Shown in pieces: positions 5,798-11,329 of a stretch of DNA of 11,329 bases (within the stretch, counting starts at the first letter, position 1; each line of letters opens with the position of its first letter). Under the pieces are notes generated by a model that was given only the letters and a program-made list of their open reading frames with translations, ran no database searches and was not told the DNA's origin. The stretch comes from an uncultured Mesocricetibacter sp. Lineage in GTDB: Bacteria > Pseudomonadota > Gammaproteobacteria > Enterobacterales > Pasteurellaceae. The stretch lies in NCBI GenBank assembly GCA_905373425.1, contig CAJPST010000065.1:1-11329 (forward strand). The letters are read 5' to 3'. The position numbers were made by a program, and so were the translations under genes.

Positions 5798-8284
5798 TTA
5801 TGCTTTAACCACTTTAGCCGCACATTTTTTGAAGTCAGCCTCAAACGAAATCGGATCGGTTGCATCTAGCGTTAATTTGTTGGCTAACTGACCGGCATCA
5901 AAGAACGTCGTGAAAACTAAACCTTCAGGGCATTTATTCCGTCCACGGGTATCCAAGTGCGAAATCATTTCACCTCGGCGGGTTACTATTTTAACTTTGT
6001 CTCCATGACGCAAACCGCGTTTTTTCGCATCATTTGGGTGCATCCAAATAAGATTGTTCGGGAACGCACGGTGTAATTCAGGTACACGACGGGTCATTGT
6101 TCCGGTATGCCAGTGTTCTAGTACACGGCCTGTACATAACCATAAGTCGTATTCTTCATCCGGCGCTTCTGCAGGTGGTTCATACGGCACTCCGAGGATA
6201 ACCGCTCTTTTATCAGGATAACCATAGAAAGATACCCCTTCACCCGGTTTAACATACGGATCATAACCTTCTCGATAACGCCATAGGGTTTCTTTGCCAT
6301 CCACAACCGGCCAACGCAAACCACGTACCTGATGATAAGTATCGAAGTCCGCCAAGTCATGTCCATGACCACGCCCGAATTGCGCATATTCCTCAAATAA
6401 TCCTTTTTGTAGATAGAAACCGAAGTGTTCCGCCTCATCGTTGATATATCCCGGGACATCAGTCGGCACTTGGAATTTATCAACTACACCATTGCGATAA
6501 AGAACATCGTAAAGGGTTTTGCCACGATATTCCGGCATTTGGGAGATCAACTCTTCGCTCCAAACATCTTCCACTTTGAAATATTTGGAGAATTCTACTA
6601 ATTGCCAGGTATCTGAACGGGATAATCCCGGCCCTTTGACTTGCTGACGCCAAAGTTGGGTTCGACGCTCTGCATTACCGTAGGCACCTTCTTTTTCCAC
6701 CCACATTGAAGTCGGTAAAATAAGATCAGCGGAAACCGCTGAGGCGGACGGATACGGATCGGAAACCACAATAAAGTTTTCAGGATTACGCCAACCCGGG
6801 AAAACCTCTTCATTGATATTCGGACCACCTTGCATATTATTGGTGCACATTTGCCATAAGAAATTCAACTTGCCATCTTTTAAAGCTCGGCTTTGTGCAA
6901 CCGCATGGAATCCAGGAACAGTAGGAATAGTACCCTTAGGCAACTTCCAAGCTTTTTCACAAATTTCAACATGCTTCGGATTGGTAACCACCATATCTGC
7001 CGGCAAACGGTGAACGAAAGTACCAACTTCACGTGCTGTACCACAAGCGGACGGCTGTCCGGTTAAGGAGAACGGACCACAACCTTCAAGAGAAATTTTA
7101 CCGGTAAGCAAGTGAACGTTATAAACCATGTGGTTTACCCACACGCCACGAACGTGTTGGTTGAAACCCATCGTCCAGAATGAAACTAGTTTCTGGTCTG
7201 GATCAGCGTACATTTTCGCTAATAATTCAAGCTGTTCTTTTGGCACACCGGAAATACGGTGAGCTTCATCTAATGTATAAGGTGCGACGATTTTTTTGAA
7301 TTCTTCAAAATCACTGTCATACATTTTACCGGCGGTTTTAGCGTTTTTCGCCGCTTTTTGCAATGGATGATCAGGGCGTAATCCGTAACCGATATCGGTT
7401 TCACCGCGTTTAAATTTAGTGTGTTTATTAACGAAATCCCAGTTTACTTTATCGTTTTGGATAATGTAGTTGGCAATGTAGTTCAAAATTGCCAAATCGG
7501 AATGTGGTTTAAAGATAATCGGAGTGTCCGCTAATTCGAACGAACGGTGTTCAAATGTAGATAAAACCACTACCTTAACTTTATTATTGGATAAACGACG
7601 ATCGGAAATGCGTGACCACAAAATCGGGTGCATTTCAGCCATATTAGAACCCCACAGCACAAAAGCGTCAGTTTTTTCTATATCGTTATAGCAACCCATC
7701 GGTTCGTCCATACCGAAAGTGCGCAGGAAAGCGACTGCAGCCGACGCCATACAGTGACGTGCATTCGGGTCAATGGTATTAGAGCGGAAACCTGCCTTCC
7801 ATAATTTTACTTTGGCATAACCTTCAAAGATTGTTGTTTGACCGGAAGAGAACATACCTACAGCATTTGGTTCTTTTTTCTTCAAGATGTCTTTGATTTT
7901 TTCCGCCATGATAGTGAAAGCTTGATCCCAAGAAACCGGTGTAAAGTCACCTTCTTTATGGAATTTACCATCTTTCATACGTAATAACGGAGTTTGTACA
8001 CGGTCAGCACCGTACATGATTTTAGAAAGGAAATAACCTTTGATACAATTTAAACCACGATTTACTTCTGCATCTGGGTCACCTTGAGTTGCCACAACCC
8101 GACCGTCTCGAGTACCAACTAACACGCTACAACCTGTACCGCAATAACGACAAGGTGCTTTATCCCAACGGATATCACTGTCATCGGCAGCCTGCACATT
8201 TTTAATCGGAATGGACATTCCTGCGACTGACGCAGCTGCCACGGCAGCATTTGTTTTCATAAAGTCACGACGACTTAATTGCAT
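5798..8284 (-). CDS. napA: Periplasmic nitrate reductase catalytic subunit NapA
   Basis: Reduces nitrate to nitrite in the periplasm using a Mo-bis-MGD cofactor and one [4Fe-4S] cluster. I chose the ATG at 8284 (828 residues) because it starts the twin-arginine signal MQLSRRDFMK directly and has GGGGGG seven bases upstream; a GTG at 8299 would add five residues. The signal peptide likely ends after residue 32 (VQA|AD). Cluster cysteines are C45, C48, C52 and C80 (CRYCGTGC...NCIKG). Cys178 in NARHCMASAA matches the molybdenum ligand of NapA enzymes. Length is normal and the reading frame is intact. The 126-bp gap to napD (8285-8410) holds an uptake signal and no other clear element. Confidence 0.98.
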   Translation of the reverse strand: MQLSRRDFMKTNAAVAAASVAGMSIPIKNVQAADDSDIRWDKAPCRYCGTGCSVLVGTRDGRVVATQGDPDAEVNRGLNCIKGYFLSKIMYGADRVQTPLLRMKDGKFHKEGDFTPVSWDQAFTIMAEKIKDILKKKEPNAVGMFSSGQTTIFEGYAKVKLWKAGFRSNTIDPNARHCMASAAVAFLRTFGMDEPMGCYNDIEKTDAFVLWGSNMAEMHPILWSRISDRRLSNNKVKVVVLSTFEHRSFELADTPIIFKPHSDLAILNYIANYIIQNDKVNWDFVNKHTKFKRGETDIGYGLRPDHPLQKAAKNAKTAGKMYDSDFEEFKKIVAPYTLDEAHRISGVPKEQLELLAKMYADPDQKLVSFWTMGFNQHVRGVWVNHMVYNVHLLTGKISLEGCGPFSLTGQPSACGTAREVGTFVHRLPADMVVTNPKHVEICEKAWKLPKGTIPTVPGFHAVAQSRALKDGKLNFLWQMCTNNMQGGPNINEEVFPGWRNPENFIVVSDPYPSASAVSADLILPTSMWVEKEGAYGNAERRTQLWRQQVKGPGLSRSDTWQLVEFSKYFKVEDVWSEELISQMPEYRGKTLYDVLYRNGVVDKFQVPTDVPGYINDEAEHFGFYLQKGLFEEYAQFGRGHGHDLADFDTYHQVRGLRWPVVDGKETLWRYREGYDPYVKPGEGVSFYGYPDKRAVILGVPYEPPAEAPDEEYDLWLCTGRVLEHWHTGTMTRRVPELHRAFPNNLIWMHPNDAKKRGLRHGDKVKIVTRRGEMISHLDTRGRNKCPEGLVFTTFFDAGQLANKLTLDATDPISFEADFKKCAAKVVKA

Positions 8285-8382
8285 AGCGTTTCCCCCCACT
8301 ATTCTTTAATTTATAAACTATTTTACGGTTTTTGCAGGAACATCTCTGTAAATGACCGCTTTATTAAAACTCTCTGATTTCC

Positions 8383-8397
8383 GACCGCACTTTTAGC
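8383..8397 (-). repeat. Extended uptake-signal block in the napD-napA gap
   Basis: USS core at 8384-8392 in the block GACCGCACTTTTAGC. It differs from the blocks at 3844-3859 and 5735-5750 only by one missing T. The preceding bases TTCC are also shared with the napA-napG copy. Confidence 0.85.
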
Positions 8398-8410
8398 AAA
8401 TGCGATTCGG

Positions 8411-8728
8411 CTAAACTGCTTTTACCGACACTTCTTTAGCCGATGCATCTCTTGGTGGCACATCTTGTTCGTGATAAACCAAGGTTACATCAATAACGCC
8501 GTCGATATTGCGCGTACCTTCCATTTCGCGTAGTAATTGATGTTCATCATGCGATTGCATAACGACCACTAATTTGCCTTTTTCTGCATCCATTACCGGA
8601 ATTTCGGTATAGGGAACGGCTAAAAGTGCGGTTTGAATTTGTGCAATTTTTTTAGGATTACATTGCAAAATCAAACTGCATACGTGCCATTCCGATGCAT
8701 TTTCAATATCTGTCTGTTGCTCTTTCAT
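8411..8728 (-). CDS. napD: NapA signal-peptide-binding chaperone NapD
   Basis: Small cytoplasmic chaperone that, in E. coli, binds the twin-arginine signal peptide of NapA and holds back export until cofactor loading is complete. The 105-residue product contains the family-like segment WHVCSLILQCNP near the N-terminus, and TRNIDGVIDVTLVYHEQD near residues 73-90. The N-terminus is about seven residues longer than I would expect and the C-terminus has a short extra tail. The start overlaps the napF stop as ATGA, indicating translational coupling. An uptake signal at 8624-8632 encodes Thr-Ala-Leu in the middle of the protein. Confidence 0.93.
   Translation of the reverse strand: MKEQQTDIENASEWHVCSLILQCNPKKIAQIQTALLAVPYTEIPVMDAEKGKLVVVMQSHDEHQLLREMEGTRNIDGVIDVTLVYHEQDVPPRDASAKEVSVKAV
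8624..8632 (+). repeat. DNA uptake signal sequence inside napD
   Basis: Perfect USS core AAGTGCGGT on the plus strand within napD; it encodes Thr-Ala-Leu on the minus strand. Confidence 0.9.
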
Positions 8729-9255
8729 TCTTCATCCTCAGGATAAATGACAACGATAGCGGAAACCGGACAGCTTTGAATACAAGCCCCACAACCGTTA
8801 CAATTATCCGTATTTAAGGCAATTTGCGCGACTTTACCGAAGGTCGGAATAAACCGAATCGCACGCATTTCGCAGCTGTCACCACAACTACGGCATTCCA
8901 CCTGCCGTTTGGTTAAACAGCCATCCAGAATTTCAACTTTATGTGACCAAGGTATTTCTTCAGTAGAACGGAATATCGGTTGCCGACAAACATCAACACA
9001 TTGTTGACAAAAAGTACATTCACCCCGAGCAAAACTGACTTCAGGAAAACCGCCTTCGCCTTTAATTAAAATTTGCGTTTCACAAACCTGAATACAATCA
9101 CCGCAACGGGTACAAGCTGTGGTAAAATCAGATTCATTAACAGCCCAAGGCGGTCGAATAGCCCGAGGACCTTGTTGCTTAATTTGTTGTGATTGTAATG
9201 AGGCTAAAAATCCGCCACGCAAAAAACGGCGACGGGATAGGTCATTACTTGCCAT
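8725..9255 (-). CDS. napF: Ferredoxin-type protein NapF
   Basis: Cytoplasmic iron-sulfur protein, first gene of the nap operon. In characterised systems it interacts with NapA and is thought to help it mature before export. The 176-residue product has cysteine sets C48/51/54/58, C80/83/86/90 and C152/155/158/162, each fitting a [4Fe-4S] ferredoxin site. Extra cysteines at 113, 121, 124 and 128 lie between the second and third sets. The N-terminal RRRFLRGG resembles a twin-arginine motif but no hydrophobic signal follows, as usual for NapF. I chose the ATG at 9255, which has AAGG nine bases upstream. An in-frame ATG at 9330 would add 25 residues with no family resemblance and overlaps the likely promoter. 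Confidence 0.94.
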   Translation of the reverse strand: MASNDLSRRRFLRGGFLASLQSQQIKQQGPRAIRPPWAVNESDFTTACTRCGDCIQVCETQILIKGEGGFPEVSFARGECTFCQQCVDVCRQPIFRSTEEIPWSHKVEILDGCLTKRQVECRSCGDSCEMRAIRFIPTFGKVAQIALNTDNCNGCGACIQSCPVSAIVVIYPEDEE

Positions 9256-9297
9256 AACAAATTGCCTTAAAAAATTTAAGCTTATTCTAGCTCGAGT

Positions 9298-9326
9298 ATT
9301 ATCAGCACTGGTAGAAAGATTTTTAA
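9298..9326 (-). promoter_or_regulatory. Candidate core promoter of the nap operon
   Basis: On the minus strand the hexamer GATAAT (9303-9298) matches five of six -10 bases. TTAAAA (9326-9321) is a weak -35 at a 17-bp spacing, as expected for an activator-dependent promoter. The predicted start near 9291 gives a leader of about 36 nt. No transcript data support this; the alternative is a start near 9332 driven directly by the FNR box. Confidence 0.4.
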
Positions 9327-9342
9327 TCACCCTAACTGGGTA
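9327..9342 (-). promoter_or_regulatory. Possible NarP-binding site
   Basis: The minus strand reads TACCCAGTTAGGGTGA. TACCCAG matches six of seven bases of the NarL/NarP heptamer (TACYYMT). The second half (AGGGTGA) is a poorer, offset match to the inverted heptamer, so this is not a clean 7-2-7 site. Its centre would be about -44 from the proposed nap start, close to the NarP position described for E. coli napF. Confidence 0.3.
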
Positions 9343-9366
9343 TTTGTTAAATTAACTGTAATTTTA

Positions 9367-9380
9367 TTGAACTTGATCAA
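9367..9380. promoter_or_regulatory. FNR-type (anaerobic regulator) binding site
   Basis: TTGAACTTGATCAA matches the FNR consensus TTGAT-N4-ATCAA at nine of ten conserved positions. It lies between the divergent napF and narQ genes and could act on nap (anaerobic induction), narQ, or both. The centre is about 118 bp from the napF ATG and 78 bp from the narQ start. The rest of the AT-rich spacer holds no gene. A poor narQ promoter candidate (TTGTCA at 9396-9401, TAAATT at 9422-9427, 20-bp spacing) is visible but not convincing. Confidence 0.65.
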
Positions 9381-9437
9381 ATTTAATGATTAAGTTTGTC
9401 AATTATTTTGAGTACATCGGCTAAATTTTATCAAGAA

Positions 9438-9454
9438 AAAGGAATCATCTCTTG
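9438..9454 (+). promoter_or_regulatory. narQ ribosome binding site and TTG start
   Basis: AAAGGA at 9438-9443 lies eight bases before a TTG at 9452-9454. No ATG or GTG in this frame gives a complete first membrane segment, so the TTG is the best start. The next in-frame Met falls at residue 51, inside the sensor's ligand-binding region. Confidence 0.7.
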
Positions 9455-11155
9455 AATATCACACGCTCCGTTTCAACGCGAATTGCGCATTATTTGTTCC
9501 TTATTATTATTTTTGCAGGAACGATCACTTCACTTAGTTTGGTGATTATAGAAAGCAATAAATCCGATGCAGAATTAATTAACGTGTCCGGTTCTCTGCG
9601 TATGCAAAGTTATCGTTTGTTGTATATGATGGAGTATGAACCGCAAAATGTAGAAACCGCGTTGCGTCAATACCGCTTAAGTTTACATTCCTACGTATTA
9701 ATGGATTTAAAAGATCAATTGTTTGCACCGGATAACGTTAAGCAATCTTACCGTGAATTAATTCAGCGCTGGAAACAGTTTGAAAATTATGTTTTACAAA
9801 ACGACCAAGCGTCCTATCGCAATGAAATTGCAAGTTACGTCAATCAATTAGACCGTTTTGTGTACACCTTGCAACGGATCTCTGAACAAAAATTGACCGT
9901 TGCGGTAATGGTTATTTTAATTTCCTTGCTACTGATTGTGACTATGGTTTCCTATGTCATTTGGTACACTAAAAAGCAAGTGGTGAACCCTTTACATCAA
10001 CTGGCGCAAGCAGGGATGCAGGTGCAGATGGGACATTTCAATCATATCCCGTTGGATATTCAGAAAAATGACGAACTGGGCCATCTTGCCAAGGTATTTA
10101 CCCAAATGTCGAGTGAACTGCGTCGGGTTTATAGCAACTTAGAAGGAAAAATTAACGAAAAAACTCAAAAACTTAATCAAACTAACCGCACTTTGGCTAT
10201 GCTTTACCACTGTTCGCAGCAATTGAACGAAACCGATATTGACAGAAACAAATTAAGCCAAGTGATGCAACATGTCATGTCGAGCGAACATCTTCGCGCC
10301 TTGGAGCTCATTATTCACGGCGCGGAACATTGGAACATTCACCTTGGCACAGTAAGTGATTCTTTAAGTTGGCAACAAACGGAAATAAGTGTAGATGATA
10401 ACAAGCTCGGATTATTACGCTGGCAGGCAGGTTTGCCTTGTCCCGATCCTCGTTCGATGGAAAATATCGCTCAGCTATTGGGCCGCACATTATATTTTAA
10501 CCGTATGCAGCGCCAACAACAGCAGCTTTTATTAATGGAAGAGAGATCAATCATTGCTCGGGAATTGCACGACTCTTTGGCGCAGGTGCTCTCCTTTCTG
10601 CAAATTCAACTCACGTTGTTAAAATACAATTTAAATAAAGAAGATCAACAAGCGAAACAAGCCAGTCTCAATATTATCAAAGACTTTGAACGCGCATTAA
10701 GCGACGGATATATCCAATTACGTGAGCTGTTGGCGACATTCCGCTTAACCGTGCAAGAAGCAAATTTAACCGTGGCACTAGAACAAGTCATCGATTCGTT
10801 ACGTAACCAAACGGATATTCCAATGTCCGTTTCTTGCACCTTGCCTTCACAAACTTTTAATCCGCAACAATTGGTTCACGCACTACAAATTATACGCGAA
10901 GCCGTATTAAACGCGATTAAACATTCAAAAGGAAGCTTAATAGAGGTTATCGCGCACATCAACGAAGACGGAGAAAATGAACTACTGGTACGCGATAACG
11001 GCATCGGCATCCCGACCTTAGAAGAACCGGACGGCCATTACGGACTGAACATTATGCAAGAGCGGTGTCAACAACTCAACGCCAAACTCAACATTAGCAA
11101 CCGCCCGGAAGGTGGTACCGAAGTAAAAATTACCTTGCCGAATGCGGTGAGTTAA
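9452..11155 (+). CDS. narQ: Nitrate/nitrite sensor histidine kinase NarQ
   Basis: Inner-membrane two-component sensor that responds to periplasmic nitrate and nitrite and phosphorylates NarP (not in this window). Order of parts in 567 residues: first membrane helix at about 13-33; periplasmic sensor with the P-box-like segment NVSGSLRMQSYRLL at 44-57; second helix at about 148-171; a HAMP linker to about 225; a coiled and GAF-like region; and the HisKA_3 dimerisation domain with His373 in ARELHDSLAQ. The ATPase domain follows with N-box Asn487 (NAIKHS), DNGIGIP at 515-521 and GHYGLNIM at 528-535. The start is TTG. It is divergent from the nap operon, so sensor and likely target share a control region. 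NarX is the alternative, but NarP/NarQ is the usual pair in this family. Confidence 0.93.
   Translation: MNITRSVSTRIAHYLFLIIIFAGTITSLSLVIIESNKSDAELINVSGSLRMQSYRLLYMMEYEPQNVETALRQYRLSLHSYVLMDLKDQLFAPDNVKQSYRELIQRWKQFENYVLQNDQASYRNEIASYVNQLDRFVYTLQRISEQKLTVAVMVILISLLLIVTMVSYVIWYTKKQVVNPLHQLAQAGMQVQMGHFNHIPLDIQKNDELGHLAKVFTQMSSELRRVYSNLEGKINEKTQKLNQTNRTLAMLYHCSQQLNETDIDRNKLSQVMQHVMSSEHLRALELIIHGAEHWNIHLGTVSDSLSWQQTEISVDDNKLGLLRWQAGLPCPDPRSMENIAQLLGRTLYFNRMQRQQQQLLLMEERSIIARELHDSLAQVLSFLQIQLTLLKYNLNKEDQQAKQASLNIIKDFERALSDGYIQLRELLATFRLTVQEANLTVALEQVIDSLRNQTDIPMSVSCTLPSQTFNPQQLVHALQIIREAVLNAIKHSKGSLIEVIAHINEDGENELLVRDNGIGIPTLEEPDGHYGLNIMQERCQQLNAKLNISNRPEGGTEVKITLPNAVS
10185..10193 (-). repeat. 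DNA uptake signal sequence inside narQ
   Basis: Perfect USS core (ACCGCACTT on the plus strand) in the narQ linker region, coding Asn-Arg-Thr-Leu. Confidence 0.9.
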
Positions 11156-11173
11156 AAAATGGCTAGAAAACTG

Positions 11174-11182
11174 ACCGCACTT
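11174..11182 (-). repeat. DNA uptake signal sequence at the IS boundary
   Basis: Perfect USS core 18 bp after the narQ stop. It ends exactly where the insertion sequence appears to begin. No inverted partner is visible on this side. Confidence 0.9.
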
Positions 11183-11185
11183 TGA

Positions 11186-11225
11186 TCTGCACCCCAAAAC
11201 TTGGACACCTAATTTGAGGTGCAGA
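11186..11225 (+). promoter_or_regulatory. Hairpins masking the transposase ribosome binding site
   Basis: TCTGCACC (11186-11193) is the exact complement of GGTGCAGA (11218-11225), allowing an 8-bp stem. Inside it, CACCT (11206-11210) can instead pair with AGGTG (11217-11221) around a 6-nt loop. Both pairings occupy GAGGT, the only Shine-Dalgarno-like sequence before the ATG at 11228. A transcript entering from narQ could form either structure. Confidence 0.6.
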
Positions 11226-11227
11226 CT

Positions 11228-11329
11228 ATGTCTTACTCTTATCAATTTCGTTTAGAAATTATCAAACCTGTCACCGAGCAGGATTTAGGTATCCGTGAGG
11301 TGGCTAAACTTCATAACATTCCCCATTCT
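11228..11329 (+). CDS. IS3-family transposase OrfA, N-terminal fragment (cut by window edge)
   Basis: The first 34 codons are visible and the frame stays open to the end of the window, so the truncation comes from the window edge. The peptide begins MSYSYQFRLEIIK and contains IREVAKLHNIPHS at residues 22-34. This resembles the start of a helix-turn-helix domain in OrfA proteins of IS3-family elements, which bind the terminal repeats. In this family OrfA and OrfB are usually joined by programmed frameshifting to give the active transposase; that region is not visible. GAGGT seven bases before the ATG is the likely ribosome binding site. Confidence 0.8.
   Translation, partial: MSYSYQFRLEIIKPVTEQDLGIREVAKLHNIPHS

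Larger units (their letters stand above)
11183..11329 (+). mobile_element. IS3-family (IS150-like) insertion sequence, left end only
   Basis: The sequence from 11183 starts TGATCTGCACCCC and continues into CTTGGACA. This resembles the IS150-group terminal inverted repeat (TG..CTGCACCC, then TTGGAC). The start of an orfA transposase gene follows within 50 bp. The right end, orfB and any target duplication lie outside the window. The exact left boundary is inferred from the TG tip. Confidence 0.8.

Noticed and set aside
6118..6483. Minus-strand frame of 121 codons inside napA
   Set aside because: It overlaps the intact napA reading frame in another phase and its product is not protein-like.
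9256..9330. Upstream extension of NapF by 25 residues from the ATG at 9330
   Set aside because: The extra residues resemble no NapF N-terminus, the ATG at 9255 has a better ribosome binding site, and the stretch holds the likely promoter.
9119..9355. Plus-strand frame overlapping the napF start and control region
   Set aside because: It is antisense to napF, rich in basic residues by chance, and ends within the regulatory spacer.
86..11182. Repeated 9-bp motif as CRISPR or other array
   Set aside because: The copies are scattered, in both orientations and match the known Pasteurellaceae uptake signal; there are no regular spacers.

Overview
The window looks like chromosomal DNA of a Pasteurellaceae bacterium of the Haemophilus/Aggregatibacter/Pasteurella branch. 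The main evidence is eleven perfect copies of the Hin-type DNA uptake signal (AAGTGCGGT or its complement ACCGCACTT), about one per kb. Gene content agrees: a seven-gene periplasmic nitrate reductase operon in the order napFDAGHBC, and a NarQ-type nitrate sensor. A genus assignment (perhaps Aggregatibacter) is only a guess.

Layout, left to right. Positions 1-102 hold no gene. Positions 103-2556 carry a tightly overlapping minus-strand housekeeping operon, ftsB-ispD-ispF-truD: a divisome protein, two non-mevalonate isoprenoid enzymes and a tRNA pseudouridine synthase. Positions 2557-2677 hold a likely ftsB promoter and a strong terminator that closes the nap operon. Positions 2678-9255 carry napF, D, A, G, H, B and C, all on the minus strand. 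Positions 9256-9451 are a divergent control region with a near-consensus FNR box and weaker promoter and NarP-like elements. Positions 9452-11155 carry narQ on the plus strand. From about 11183 to the window edge is the left end of an IS3-family (IS150-like) insertion sequence with the first 34 codons of its transposase orfA.

How the genes work together. NapC (tetraheme) and the NapG/NapH iron-sulfur pair take electrons from membrane quinols. NapB (diheme) relays electrons to NapA, the Mo-bis-MGD catalytic subunit, which reduces nitrate to nitrite in the periplasm. NapD and NapF are cytoplasmic proteins that help mature and control export of NapA. NarQ senses nitrate or nitrite and presumably phosphorylates NarP, which is encoded outside this window. 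FNR would add oxygen control through the shared intergenic region, so sensor and target operon are transcribed back to back.

I see no clearly new biological system. The points most worth a second look are: translation-masking hairpins at the IS end; IS insertion flush against an uptake signal downstream of narQ; the napF/narQ control region; near-identical uptake-signal blocks in the three long gaps inside the nap operon; and a long proline-rich tail on NapG.
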